Shown here: one piece after another, positions 1-8,776 of the stretch
How the letters are laid out: each line of letters begins with the position of its first letter
Numbering within the stretch: position 1 is the stretch's first letter
Source of the DNA: JAZTZP01 sp045637525
GTDB lineage: Bacteria; Bacillota; Clostridia; UBA1381
DNA: 19,336 nt
Reading direction: 5' to 3'
Assembly: GCA_045637525.1 (NCBI GenBank)
Contig: JAZTZP010000131.1
Span: 1 to 19,336 of the forward strand
Notes under the pieces: model-generated
Told to the model about the DNA's origin: nothing
The model's database searches: none
Seen by the model: only the letters and a program-made list of their open reading frames with translations
Made by a program: the position numbers and the translations under genes

Positions 1-3
1 TGA

Positions 4-49
4 TTTGTCACAGGGCGCGCTTTGCGCGTTTATTTTACCCTTGACAAAT
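4..49. repeat. Nested inverted repeat at the left edge
   Basis: ATTTGTCA (4-11) and TGACAAAT (42-49) enclose a GCGC-GCTTT-GCGC hairpin (about 16-28). No gene is visible in 1-124. It might be the 3' end of a gene outside the window or an intergenic repeat. Confidence 0.3.
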
Positions 50-124
50 TGCAGTGGGAGCATTTACAATCATTTTAGCGAAAATCAATGATTTTCTACG
101 AAATCGTTTGCTATTTTTTCATAT

Positions 125-1426
125 TTACTTTACACTACCAACTTTATTCCCCTGAATATATTTTTCTTTGATGCCGCCACACATATCAAGTGACAAATAT
201 ACGCTGCGCTCAATTCTTTGTCTTAAATTAAGCCCCAAAGGATGGGCAAGGATGCTGTCATCAAGAACAAGTGCATCAAACTCATATCCTTCTTCAAAAC
301 TTCCCACTTTTCCAAAGAATTCACCGCCACCTTTTGTTGCCATATAAAAGGCTTCTTCAAAGGTAACAGCATTTGCATCTTCATCCACATATCTTAAATA
401 CATTTTTGAAACGCCTATGGCATCTGTGATTGCACGAAAGATTGATTCCGTCTGTCCGCCTGCCACATCGCTTCCAAGGCCAATTTTCATATCAAGGTCA
501 AGGTATTTTCTTACAGGGGCAATTCCTGATGTAAGGTTTATATTTGATGCAGGACAATGAGCAATAAATACACCGTTCTCACGCATGAGCTTTACTTCTT
601 CATCGCTTGACCACACGCAATGAGCCATTACGGTATTGACTTTTTCAGAATCCAAATTTTCACCACCGAACAAATCATGTTTGTAGTAGCTATCGCCATA
701 AAACGAACTGTCAGGCCGAAGATCACAAACCCATTCAATCTCACCCTTGTTCTCTGACAAATGGGATTGTACCGGCAGGCTGTATGCCCTTTGTATTTCA
801 CGAAGCTGGTCCATAAGGTCGTCTGTACAACTTGGAATAAATCTTGGTGTAAGTATAGGCTTTGTGCGTTTGTATTTACCCACAATATCGTTTATCCATC
901 CAAACGTATTAAAGGCAGACATATCTGCACTTTCTTCTACAAGTTCATCAGGCGCTGACCTATCCATATTTATTTTTCCTACATAGGTTACAAGACCTGT
1001 TTCTTCCATTAAATCCATCAGTATTTCGGTGGCGCTTCTGTGCCTTGTTGCAAAAATACAGGCTCTTGTGGTGGCGCTGTTTTTCATATTATCAGCAAAT
1101 ATTCTGTATGCTTTTTTTGCATAATCCGAATCTTTATACTTTGCTTCTTCGGGGAATGTCTGCGTGTTTAACCATTCTATAAGTTCATAATCCATTCCCA
1201 TGCCGCGAAAAGCATATTGTGGAGCGTGAATATGCAAATCCACCATGCCTGGAATAATGAGCTTGTCTTTTAAATCTCTTAATTCAAGGTCTTTGTATTT
1301 GTCCGGAAATTCCTCGAAAACACCTGCACATTTTCCATCCATGCACACAACATATCCCGAAAGTGTCTTTAATTTTGTTTTTGAAATACTGTAACAAATG
1401 TTTCCCTTTAGGATAAAACTGTTCAT
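125..1426 (-). CDS. guaD: Guanine deaminase (amidohydrolase family)
   Basis: Predicted to hydrolyse guanine to xanthine and ammonia in the cytoplasm (purine salvage and catabolism). The protein (433 aa from the ATG) shows the amidohydrolase metal ligands in order: the PGMVDLHIHAPQ motif (H65, H67), QSHLSEN (H222, E225), MAHC (H269) and GLGSDVAGG (D320). The HAPQ context after the HxH and the following EWLNTQTFPEE stretch are typical of guanine deaminases rather than cytosine deaminases or dihydroorotases. Length is normal for the family. An in-frame GTG two codons upstream (1432) is a possible alternative start; AAGGA lies eight bases before the ATG, so I prefer the ATG. No clear promoter was found, although two TTTGTCAT copies lie upstream. 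It is separated from spoIIE by an intron relic and is probably a single-gene unit. Other aminohydrolases acting on related rings cannot be excluded by eye. Confidence 0.85.
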   Translation of the reverse strand: MNSFILKGNICYSISKTKLKTLSGYVVCMDGKCAGVFEEFPDKYKDLELRDLKDKLIIPGMVDLHIHAPQYAFRGMGMDYELIEWLNTQTFPEEAKYKDSDYAKKAYRIFADNMKNSATTRACIFATRHRSATEILMDLMEETGLVTYVGKINMDRSAPDELVEESADMSAFNTFGWINDIVGKYKRTKPILTPRFIPSCTDDLMDQLREIQRAYSLPVQSHLSENKGEIEWVCDLRPDSSFYGDSYYKHDLFGGENLDSEKVNTVMAHCVWSSDEEVKLMRENGVFIAHCPASNINLTSGIAPVRKYLDLDMKIGLGSDVAGGQTESIFRAITDAIGVSKMYLRYVDEDANAVTFEEAFYMATKGGGEFFGKVGSFEEGYEFDALVLDDSILAHPLGLNLRQRIERSVYLSLDMCGGIKEKYIQGNKVGSVK

Positions 1427-1514
1427 TTTCACTGTCCTTTCCTTCTAATTTTCATAATATAAGTACCTTTTTATTTTATATTATCAAAACCGATATGACA
1501 AACCCATGACAAAG

Positions 1515-1743
1515 ATCGAGCAGTGCGAAATTAATAGCCCTCTCACACCACCGTACGTGCCGTTCGGCATACGGCGGTTCAATTCATATTTCAGTATGTA
1601 CTTTTAGATAGTGGTCTGTTAGTGATAGCAACACTTCCTCCACTTCCCCCCCACCATGGATAGCTTGTGCTTGACTAATGTTGGTTGATATGTACCCCCA
1701 TAACGGACTTTCACCGTCAAGTTAAACGTCATACTCGACGCAC
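1515..1743 (-). mobile_element. Group IIC-like intron relic, internally deleted
   Basis: Reading the minus strand, the element begins GTGCG at 1743, followed by a GACGGTGAAAGTCCG motif and a GGAGGAAG tract, as in domain I of bacterial group II introns. It ends with a domain V-like hairpin (about 1547-1578, stem ACCGCCGT/ACGGTGGT with an internal GCCG-AA-CGGC top) and a short domain VI-like tail ending CTGCTCGAT near 1515. Everything between, including any reverse transcriptase gene and domains II-IV, is missing, leaving about 229 bases. It sits nine bases after the stem of the spoIIE terminator, which is the preferred site of class C group II introns. The exact 3' boundary is inferred from family resemblance. 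Splicing activity is unlikely. Confidence 0.7.
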
Positions 1744-1785
1744 CAAAAATTAAAGGCGTCCCCGAAAAAGCTTTTGGGACGCCTT
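1742..1785 (-). terminator. Rho-independent terminator of spoIIE
   Basis: A ten-base perfect stem (1753-1762 with 1776-1785, aaggcgtccc/gggacgcctt) lies ten bases after the spoIIE stop on the minus strand. It is followed by TAATTTTTG. The intron relic begins directly after this T-rich tail. Confidence 0.85.
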
Positions 1786-1794
1786 AATCTTTAA

Positions 1795-4098
1795 TCATAC
1801 ACCCTTCTTTATCTGTATTGCCGCAACCGTCATATCGTCTTTTGCGATATTCCCCCGTTTTTTAAGTGTTGTTTTCATTATCGTATCCGCAAGCTCCTCT
1901 GTTGTCTTATCCTCATCAGCAAGAAGCTTTTTCATTTTCTCGCTTGTAAAAACTCCGAACTCCGTATCACTCACACCGTCCGACATCATTATAATAACAT
2001 CCTCCGAATTAAGAAGCTTATTCACGCTCACAACAGATACATTACTGAGCATCCCAACTGGCAGGCTCTCACAGAACACAGTCTCCACATCATAATCATG
2101 ACGAATAAAGCTTTTCGCTCCGCCTATCTTGAAAAACTCCGTCTTTCCGCTTGTAAGATCAATGCAAACCATATCGACAGAGCTGAACATATCCCTATCC
2201 TGCTTTAACGACAGCGAGGAATTAACCATCGCAATTGCCGTTTTAGGATTTAGCCCGGCACATAAAAACTGCTTCAGCAAGCTTCCCGTCAACATACTTT
2301 CGCTTCTCGCCGTCGCTCCGCTGCCCATTCCGTCACATATTATGATAAAATACTTCATATCATCGGTTTTAAACCGAAACACACTATCACCGCACACAGT
2401 TTCACCCGTTTTGGGAATCTGACTCACTCCTACCGAAACAGTGAAAACGCCATCCGAACAAAACTTCATCACTCCGCCCGTAAGCATTTCCTCAAAAAAT
2501 ACAGGCCGCATCAGTATCTCACTCATACAATCGCATAAAGGATTGGGATCAACAGAACAAAGCGGCAAAATATATATCTCATACGCACCGCCACAGTTTA
2601 TAACCTTAACACTGCGAAGCTTATACCCGGCAGCCGAAAGCTTGTCCGAAACAAGTAATGCCGTATCATGGTCTATGGAAAATTCCTCATCAAGACGTCG
2701 TGCCATTTTCTGAGTTATTTCCGAAAACAGATTATACTGCTCCGATATTAAGTCCCTTGCAAGTATCGCCTCGCCGTTATGTATTGTCTCAATCCTGAAA
2801 AGCTCATAAGAATGGTTAAACTCAGCAATAAAATTTTCGGGTATAATACAATGTGTTAAAAAATCGCTCCCAACATTATCAACCGTACAAAACCCCTTTT
2901 TCTCATACGTTTCAAGAAGTGTAAAGCATATCTTCCATGAATATCCGAAATCCGTCTGCCAGCATCTTGAGCAGTCGGCACAGTTTCTGCAAACACGCTC
3001 TACCGTCTCCTTTATAATCGACGCCGCCTCACGGTGATATTTGCGCATACGCTTGTCCGAAACGCATTTAAAAGTTTCCGACAACGTTGAAAATGCATCG
3101 GATATCCTGAAAAGCTTATCATTTATATACATGGTTATTTTCTCGTCCGACATAATCGCTTTATCGGATATTATACCGCTCACCCTTGTCCCTATCTCCT
3201 TATGGAGTTTTTCCGGTACGGCAATAAAAATCCCGGCAGAAACAAGCATCTCCGTTATAGAAACAGGAATTTCAAAGCTGTTTCCCACATATAAAAGAAT
3301 TATCGCACCTGAACTTAAAAATCCCAATACAACCCCGTATTTGCGCATCGACTTCAGGGCACTGCATAAAAGTCCGCACAACCCGTAAAACCCAATCAGA
3401 GTAACTGTCGCCGCCTCGTTAAGACTGCACATAAGACCTGTGCAAAGCCCTCCGCTCCCCGAAACCGCAACATCCGATGATAAAGCTATGCTCATCACTA
3501 TGTAAGCTATAATGCAATGCGCTATGTTTATTCCAAAAACCGACATCTCCTGAATACCCGATATAAAAACCCCGGCGCATATAGCGGCACAAATAATTTC
3601 CTGTCTTGATGCGGCAGATTTTCTCAGCTCAAACAGCCTGACGCCTTTTTCAAATACCACATACATAAGCGCCGCAACAACACTTTCTATTATAAGTGCA
3701 ATAAAGTCATAAACTGCGCTGTAATCGCATATCATAAGAATACATCCGCCGGCAAACATAGACGCACCGCATACAACCGACGAAAACACAGGCATCTCCT
3801 TGTAATCATCACGAAGCTTTGTATAAAGCCAGAAAAATATAACAGCAAGTATCTGTTTTATTCCCATAAATCCTGCGCCTGTGCTGAAAGAGCCGATTGC
3901 CGCCACCGACAATGCAAGATAAGCGGCCGACTTATCAAAAGCCGCACAAAACATTGCTAACCCAAAAGGGAAAACTCCCAATACCGATGCACGTGATGCC
4001 AAAAACAGCAGCAAGCACATAGGTATGTCGCCAAGCTTCGGAAGTCTTAACATTCCTCTTATATTTTTTTCCTGTACCTGTAAATCCGGAGAACTCAT
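1795..4098 (-). CDS. spoIIE: Stage II sporulation protein E, PP2C phosphatase
   Basis: SpoIIE dephosphorylates the anti-anti-sigma factor SpoIIAA in the forespore, releasing sigma F, and acts at the polar septum. The 767-aa protein has a hydrophobic N-terminal third (about ten membrane segments to roughly residue 310), a linker carrying a cysteine cluster (CRNCADCSRC, near residues 365-376), and a C-terminal PP2C domain. Metal-binding motifs are visible: IICDGMGSG (D589), MMSDGVSD (D707) and KDDMTV (D754/D755). Length is slightly below the roughly 830 aa of Bacillus subtilis SpoIIE. I place the start at 4098: GAGGTGG (4104-4110) lies six bases upstream, whereas the ATG ten codons earlier has no ribosome binding site and lies only a few bases from the likely -10 box. 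The gene is followed by its own terminator. Its presence implies a spore-forming lineage. Confidence 0.95.
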   Translation of the reverse strand: MSSPDLQVQEKNIRGMLRLPKLGDIPMCLLLFLASRASVLGVFPFGLAMFCAAFDKSAAYLALSVAAIGSFSTGAGFMGIKQILAVIFFWLYTKLRDDYKEMPVFSSVVCGASMFAGGCILMICDYSAVYDFIALIIESVVAALMYVVFEKGVRLFELRKSAASRQEIICAAICAGVFISGIQEMSVFGINIAHCIIAYIVMSIALSSDVAVSGSGGLCTGLMCSLNEAATVTLIGFYGLCGLLCSALKSMRKYGVVLGFLSSGAIILLYVGNSFEIPVSITEMLVSAGIFIAVPEKLHKEIGTRVSGIISDKAIMSDEKITMYINDKLFRISDAFSTLSETFKCVSDKRMRKYHREAASIIKETVERVCRNCADCSRCWQTDFGYSWKICFTLLETYEKKGFCTVDNVGSDFLTHCIIPENFIAEFNHSYELFRIETIHNGEAILARDLISEQYNLFSEITQKMARRLDEEFSIDHDTALLVSDKLSAAGYKLRSVKVINCGGAYEIYILPLCSVDPNPLCDCMSEILMRPVFFEEMLTGGVMKFCSDGVFTVSVGVSQIPKTGETVCGDSVFRFKTDDMKYFIIICDGMGSGATARSESMLTGSLLKQFLCAGLNPKTAIAMVNSSLSLKQDRDMFSSVDMVCIDLTSGKTEFFKIGGAKSFIRHDYDVETVFCESLPVGMLSNVSVVSVNKLLNSEDVIIMMSDGVSDTEFGVFTSEKMKKLLADEDKTTEELADTIMKTTLKKRGNIAKDDMTVAAIQIKKGV

Positions 4099-4131
4099 AC
4101 TTTCCACCTCATAAAATAATACTTCCATAAA

Positions 4132-4137
4132 ATTATA
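4132..4137 (-). promoter_or_regulatory. Likely -10 box of spoIIE, no consensus -35
   Basis: The minus strand reads GTGATATAATTTT here, giving TATAAT 33 bases before the chosen start. No TTGACA-like hexamer stands 16-18 bases upstream. Activator-dependent promoters, such as the Spo0A-controlled spoIIE promoter of B. subtilis, lack a well-placed -35. I did not find a convincing Spo0A box, so the regulator is inference. Confidence 0.45.
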
Positions 4138-4202
4138 TCACTAAACATATACATAAAATGCAGAAACGTGTTGTCATATTTTTACAAAAGTATCCTCTGA
4201 TT

Positions 4203-4231
4203 TTGACTTTTTCGCAGATTTATGATATAAT
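4203..4231 (+). promoter_or_regulatory. Sigma-A type promoter of the YfcE-like gene
   Basis: TTGACT (4203-4208) and TATAAT (4226-4231) are separated by 17 bases. The expected start of transcription near 4238 leaves a leader of about 70 bases, with no obvious structure, before the TTG start at 4309. Confidence 0.8.
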
Positions 4232-4308
4232 GTACTAAATTTTTATAAATATTTTTTTGTAAATTAACGAATTTTATATTAAAATATATGCTTTTGGGAG
4301 GAATTATT

Positions 4309-4779
4309 TTGAGAATTTTGGTTTTTTCTGATTCGCACGGATCTATAAGTGCCGGGTTTAACATCATAGACTTTTATATAAATAACGGTGGCGTAGATGC
4401 AATCATACACGCCGGAGATATTGTAAAAGACGAGGATGCCATAAAAGAAAAATATCCCCATATCCCGGTATATGCTGTCTGCGGAAATAATGATTTTTAT
4501 TCTGACTATCCATATGATATAACAGTCACACTCGGCGGAAAAAAAGTATTTATTACCCATGGACATAAATACAATGTCCGGTTGGGAAATTATATGTTAA
4601 AAGAAAAAATGAATGCAGAAGGAATAGACCTTATCATATACGGTCATACCCATATCCCCGAAACAGACCTTTCGGGCAGAGGACAAATTTTAAACCCCGG
4701 CAGTCTTTTCTTCGGACGAACATACGGCATAGTTGACATAAACGACGGTAAAATATATACATCAATAAAGAACCTATAA
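4309..4779 (+). CDS. YfcE/MJ0936-family metallophosphoesterase
   Basis: A small (156 aa) cytosolic calcineurin-like phosphoesterase, probably a phosphodiesterase with two divalent metal ions; the physiological substrate is not known for most family members. The full motif set is present: FSDSHG (D8, H10), HAGDI (D37), GNND (59-62), THGH (83-86) and YGHTH (111-115). The start is TTG at 4309, preceded seven bases upstream by GGGAGG (4296-4301). It gives an N-terminus MRILVFSDSHG that matches the family; the ATG at 4288 would place the ribosome binding site inside the gene. It is transcribed divergently from spoIIE. In many Firmicutes such a gene follows an rdgB/HAM1 gene, which is not the case here. 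Confidence 0.88.
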   Translation: MRILVFSDSHGSISAGFNIIDFYINNGGVDAIIHAGDIVKDEDAIKEKYPHIPVYAVCGNNDFYSDYPYDITVTLGGKKVFITHGHKYNVRLGNYMLKEKMNAEGIDLIIYGHTHIPETDLSGRGQILNPGSLFFGRTYGIVDINDGKIYTSIKNL

Positions 4780-4819
4780 AAAAGCAAGCCATCTATATTA
4801 ATCAATTAGATAGCTTGCT
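4775..4819 (-). terminator. Terminator for the helicase-side transcript
   Basis: Imperfect inverted repeat: agcaagc (4783-4789) with gcttgct (4813-4819), extended by atcta/tagat beyond one mismatch. On the minus strand it is followed by TTTTTTAT, so it best serves transcripts coming from the helicase gene. The T-tract overlaps the stop codon of the convergent YfcE-like gene. On the plus strand no T-run follows. Confidence 0.65.
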
Positions 4820-4846
4820 CAATCAATTTGTATTCAGAAATAACAA

Positions 4847-4962
4847 CGTCAGACTGTCGGAAAACTCAAAATTTGGGTATAATCAAATCGAACAAATCGC
4901 ATAAAACCGATATTCGTTAGAAGTGAAATTTCTGAAAATATGAATTGTTCGACAGTTTGACG
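4847..4962. repeat. Inverted-repeat-bounded 116-bp element, possible MITE
   Basis: Thirteen-base arms CGTCAGACTGTCG (4847-4859) and CGACAGTTTGACG (4950-4962) are inverted copies with one mismatch. Further inverted pairs overlap the element: CGAACAA (4889-4895) with TTGTTCG (4945-4951), and TTCAGAAAT (4834-4842) with ATTTCTGAA (4928-4936). No coding capacity and no clear target duplication are visible. It may be a miniature transposable element or a structured 3' region of the helicase transcript. Confidence 0.4.
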
Positions 4963-4993
4963 ACTCTTTATCTTCTATAAAAAAACACATACA

Positions 4994-7441
4994 TCAATTC
5001 ATAATTAATTGCTGCATAATTTCAGATGTAATTGATGTTGGAACTTCATGTCCGTCTAATATTTTACAAGATAAATCATATTTTTCTTTTTGTAACGCTT
5101 GTATTTTCTCCTCTATAGTTCCCTCTGTGATCAATCGATAAACCATAACATTTTTCTTTTGACCAATTCGGTAAATTCGATCTTCTGCTTGCTTTTCAAT
5201 TGCAGGATTCCACCAAGGATCATAAATTATGGCAGTATCAGCAGACACTAGATTTATCCCTGTTCCACCCGCTTTTAAACTGATCAAAAACACACCATTT
5301 GGACTTTTTTCAAATTCATCCACAACAGATATTCGGTCGTTTGTATTGCCGTCTAAATAATAGTAATTAAACTGCATAGATATCAATTTCGCCTTTATTA
5401 TTTCCAACATCCTAGTAAAACGACTAAACACTACTACTTTATGCCCGTTATAATATAATGATTGAACTAACTCTAATAATAAATTTAATTTTGCTGACTC
5501 AGCACAACCATCCTCGTTATATTCTTTTTCCAACAATTTAGGGTGACAGCAAATCTCTTGTAAATACAACAATCCATTAAGCACAATACTATTAGATTTA
5601 ATCTCAAATCTATCTGTTTTCCTAAGAATTTCATATTTGATACTTTCAAGCATTTTATCATATAATTCTTGCTGTTTTGTTTCCATCTTTACAAAGAGTA
5701 CTTGATTTTGCTTTTGAGGAAGATCATCCAAAACATCTTCCTTCATCCTTCTTAATAAAAATGGTGAGGAAATTTCCCTTACATAATTAATGTCATTTGC
5801 ACTTTGTGCAGAAACTGTCTTATACGATGTTGTAATATCAGGATTTACTAATCTCATCAATCCCCAAAATTCTTCAAGATTGTTTTCTAGTGGCGTTCCT
5901 GTTAATATTATTTTAGTTGTTGCATTAATACTTTTTAGCGTTTGATGTGCTTTGCTTTTATTATTCTTAATGTATTGTGCTTCATCAATAATTACGTTAT
6001 CAAAATGAATTTTTTTAAATCTATCTTCGTCGTTAACTAAAGTTTGGTATGTTGTAATGATAACTTTATGATTATTCAACATACTAATATCTCGGTTAGA
6101 TCCATGATAACTATACACAGCTGTAGAAGGTGAAAATTTCGAAAATTCTCTCGCCCAGTTCACCAATAACGTTTTAGGAACAACTATAAGATTGCAACTA
6201 TTGCATAGACTTTTTTCGCTCAAATATGCAATAATCTGTAAGGTTTTACCAAGTCCCATATCATCAGCTAGACACCCCCCAAAACCATTTTTTTTAAGTG
6301 ACAAAAGCCATTTAACGCCTGTTTTTTGATAATTTCTTAAAAGTTTTTCAATGCTGATGTCAATTTTATAAGATACATTTTCATACCCAATAAGATTTGA
6401 TATGTTTTTTATGCTAGAACCATTTATTCCTGAGGCTATGCTAATTGCATCAATTATATTCTTTTTGTCGATTTTTATTGTATTTTCTTTTTTATCAAAA
6501 TATATTGATTTGGAATTAAATTCTTTTGGCAAAAAAACTATCTTCCCTTTGTATTCAATCCAATTTTCTGCCCTTTTTTTCATGTTGAACAAACTAGATA
6601 TATCTACCGCTTCGCCATCGATTTCCACCAAACCTTCAATATCAAACCAATCAAAATTGTATGAAACACTAATAGTAGAAAAATCAGATGTGGCAATTTT
6701 TTGCCCTATATTTGTTAAAACAATTACTCCACAACTAGAGAGTTTTAATAAATCTGAAGATATATTTTTGCCTTGATATTTAAAGCCTTCAGTTTTTTTA
6801 TATTCCCAACCACAATTTTCAATACGTTTTTGTATTTTTTCTTCAAATCCATAATTTCTAAACGTATTTTTCCCCGCTATCGTGCGATCTTTGTTTGAAT
6901 AGTTTATAATTATGTCATCGTATTCAAATACAAGTTCAAGAGGAAAAATTTTTTTGTTTAAATCCACATATACTTTTGCCTGTATATTTACGATAGTTTC
7001 ATTATCAACATCTTTGACATCTAAAAACATTTGTGTTTTATTGCCATAAAACCTTAAACCATCGATTTCATAAAAGTTTTGTTCAGTTATATTATCAAAA
7101 TGAATTTGTGTTATTTGATACATACCATGTTTTTTATCCTTATAAAAAACACAATTATAACGCACTAGTTCGGGAAGAATATATAGTTTTGCCTTAGAAA
7201 TAAAATATTGGTACTTATTAATCTGAACATTTTTACTATCGTTTAAAAAATTTTCTATTTGTTTTAATTGAATATTATTTATGTTATCATAATTAGCTTG
7301 AGAGTTTATATTGATGTTTCTTAATTGTCCGGAGTATTTTTTGCTTTTAAGCATAGGAATAACACCTGCATAGGTTTCTATTACAAGATTGTTATGCTTT
7401 CGGCTTTCATCAAAATTAATACTAATAATCAAATCTGACAT
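4994..7441 (-). CDS. SNF2-family helicase (bacterial SWI/SNF type)
   Basis: An 815-aa ATP-dependent double-stranded DNA translocase or remodeller of superfamily 2. The N-terminal about 360 residues resemble the region that accompanies bacterial SNF2 helicases (for example FDWFDIEGLVEIDG near 263-276). The SNF2 core follows: Walker A DMGLGKT (394-400), DEAQ (486-489), TGTPLEN (514-520), and the C-terminal helicase lobe ending with DPWWNPA (from 741) and QAEDRIYRIGQ (751-761). No SWIM zinc finger with CxC...CxH was seen at the N-terminus. The start at 7441 has GAGG six bases upstream and begins 13 bases after the radical SAM stop; a longer reading to 7477 would overlap that gene and lacks a better ribosome binding site. 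The tight spacing implies co-transcription with the peptide and radical SAM genes. Its role there is unknown. Base composition is AT-rich compared with spoIIE. Confidence 0.9.
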   Translation of the reverse strand: MSDLIISINFDESRKHNNLVIETYAGVIPMLKSKKYSGQLRNININSQANYDNINNIQLKQIENFLNDSKNVQINKYQYFISKAKLYILPELVRYNCVFYKDKKHGMYQITQIHFDNITEQNFYEIDGLRFYGNKTQMFLDVKDVDNETIVNIQAKVYVDLNKKIFPLELVFEYDDIIINYSNKDRTIAGKNTFRNYGFEEKIQKRIENCGWEYKKTEGFKYQGKNISSDLLKLSSCGVIVLTNIGQKIATSDFSTISVSYNFDWFDIEGLVEIDGEAVDISSLFNMKKRAENWIEYKGKIVFLPKEFNSKSIYFDKKENTIKIDKKNIIDAISIASGINGSSIKNISNLIGYENVSYKIDISIEKLLRNYQKTGVKWLLSLKKNGFGGCLADDMGLGKTLQIIAYLSEKSLCNSCNLIVVPKTLLVNWAREFSKFSPSTAVYSYHGSNRDISMLNNHKVIITTYQTLVNDEDRFKKIHFDNVIIDEAQYIKNNKSKAHQTLKSINATTKIILTGTPLENNLEEFWGLMRLVNPDITTSYKTVSAQSANDINYVREISSPFLLRRMKEDVLDDLPQKQNQVLFVKMETKQQELYDKMLESIKYEILRKTDRFEIKSNSIVLNGLLYLQEICCHPKLLEKEYNEDGCAESAKLNLLLELVQSLYYNGHKVVVFSRFTRMLEIIKAKLISMQFNYYYLDGNTNDRISVVDEFEKSPNGVFLISLKAGGTGINLVSADTAIIYDPWWNPAIEKQAEDRIYRIGQKKNVMVYRLITEGTIEEKIQALQKEKYDLSCKILDGHEVPTSITSEIMQQLIMN

Positions 7442-7454
7442 ATCATTCCTCACA

Positions 7455-8756
7455 TCACTCTTCAAAAAAATACTCATTACTTAAAATCATTTTTTCATAT
7501 ATTGACTCTTTTCCCTCACAAAAATATACCCATTCACCAACATGATTATCAAAATCCTTGATGCCCTCATATTTCATACGGCAACCACCGCCACATATGT
7601 ATCTAATCTCGCAGTCTTTGCATACAGATGTATTATCAACAGAAGTATCCATCTTTACTTTTTGGCTCAATTTTACTATTTCAGAAATATCATCAGTCAA
7701 TATATTTATCGTACTTTTTAGTTCATGAATCCTATTACACCAATAAACATCACCATTTGAGGCGATACTAATTCCACCAAATCCACAATTTCGTCTAATA
7801 GCTTTATTTTCATAATTCAAAACAAATGTTTCCGTATAATATTCAGGATAAAGTCTTTCAACTAAAGCCTTTATTTTTTTTCGATAAAGTAGATTACTTT
7901 CATTTGTTATTTTTATATTCCTTCCTGTAATTAATTCGTGATTAAACTTAATGAAAATCTCTGGATATTTTTCTAAGAGGCTCTTTGCAAATGGCTCAAA
8001 GTTCAATATGAATTCATCAATGTTGTCACATAACGGAGTTACTGCTATTGAAACTTTTGTTCCCTTGGCATAAAACTTTTCAATAGTTGATAATGCTTTT
8101 AAAAAACCTTTGCTGTTTCTTACATTCATATAAGATTCTTCGTTGTATCCATCAACACTAATCTGTATTTCATCAATATAATTATGCAAAGAAGAGATCA
8201 TCTCTTGACTCCAAGCAATTCCGTTGCTTAATATAGTAACAGAAAATCCTATATCGTGAGCATGCTTAATTAGCGTGTCGAATCCATTATAAACCGTAAT
8301 TTCTCCACCAGTAAATGTAATTCCTGAATATTCTGCCTTTCTCAGCTTGTTCAAAATTTCAATCCAATCAGATACTGATACCTCTTCTATTTCAACATCT
8401 CCCGCATACATATAACAGTGTTTACATCTTTGATTGCAATTGTTCGTTAAATATATATATGCGTTATTATCCTTCGTTTCAATGGTATAAGGGTACTCAA
8501 ACTTCTTTGCTTCTAATTGTATAATAACATTTTGAACTGACTCATCTGAATATTTGCTAAAAACATACTGCAAATCTTTTTTATTATATAAATCATTGAA
8601 AATATTGAGTTCTTCTTCGTTTTGTAATACAATCCACAAAATACCTTCAGTATATATTGCCAAATAGTAATTTTTAAATTTTACAATTCGAATTTGATTG
8701 GGTAATGAATACACTTTTCCAAGTTCAAGTTCTGTTTCAATAATATTGTTATCCAT
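7455..8756 (-). CDS. Radical SAM/SPASM peptide-modifying enzyme
   Basis: Predicted to modify a ribosomally made peptide by radical chemistry using S-adenosylmethionine. In the 433-aa protein, residues about 15-88 look like a PqqD-type peptide recognition domain (RRE). The radical SAM core carries CNQRCKHC (C107, C111, C114), binding the first [4Fe-4S] cluster, and GGE (150-152) for SAM. The C-terminal SPASM domain has the full seven cysteines: C324, GDVYWC (C340), CKDCEIRYICGGGC (C379, C382, C388, C392) and C413, enough for two auxiliary clusters. The start at 8756 has AGGAGA nine bases upstream; an ORF extending to 8810 runs through the hairpin and is rejected. It lies 70 bases behind a 33-residue peptide gene, the likely substrate, and 13 bases before the helicase gene. 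The bond formed (thioether, C-C or other) cannot be told from sequence. Confidence 0.9.
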   Translation of the reverse strand: MDNNIIETELELGKVYSLPNQIRIVKFKNYYLAIYTEGILWIVLQNEEELNIFNDLYNKKDLQYVFSKYSDESVQNVIIQLEAKKFEYPYTIETKDNNAYIYLTNNCNQRCKHCYMYAGDVEIEEVSVSDWIEILNKLRKAEYSGITFTGGEITVYNGFDTLIKHAHDIGFSVTILSNGIAWSQEMISSLHNYIDEIQISVDGYNEESYMNVRNSKGFLKALSTIEKFYAKGTKVSIAVTPLCDNIDEFILNFEPFAKSLLEKYPEIFIKFNHELITGRNIKITNESNLLYRKKIKALVERLYPEYYTETFVLNYENKAIRRNCGFGGISIASNGDVYWCNRIHELKSTINILTDDISEIVKLSQKVKMDTSVDNTSVCKDCEIRYICGGGCRMKYEGIKDFDNHVGEWVYFCEGKESIYEKMILSNEYFFEE

Positions 8757-8776
8757 AATAATCAATCTCCTATATA

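Noticed and set aside
65..125. Palindrome gaaaatcaatgattttc as guaD terminator
   Set aside because: The arms meet with almost no loop and no T-run follows on the minus strand.
4099..4128. Longer spoIIE start at the ATG ten codons upstream
   Set aside because: No ribosome binding site precedes it and it lies only a few bases from the likely -10 box; GAGGTGG directly precedes the internal ATG at 4098.
4140..4190. A Spo0A box upstream of spoIIE
   Set aside because: The nearest match (TTGTCAT on the plus strand) lacks the CGA core of TGTCGAA, so I do not annotate it.
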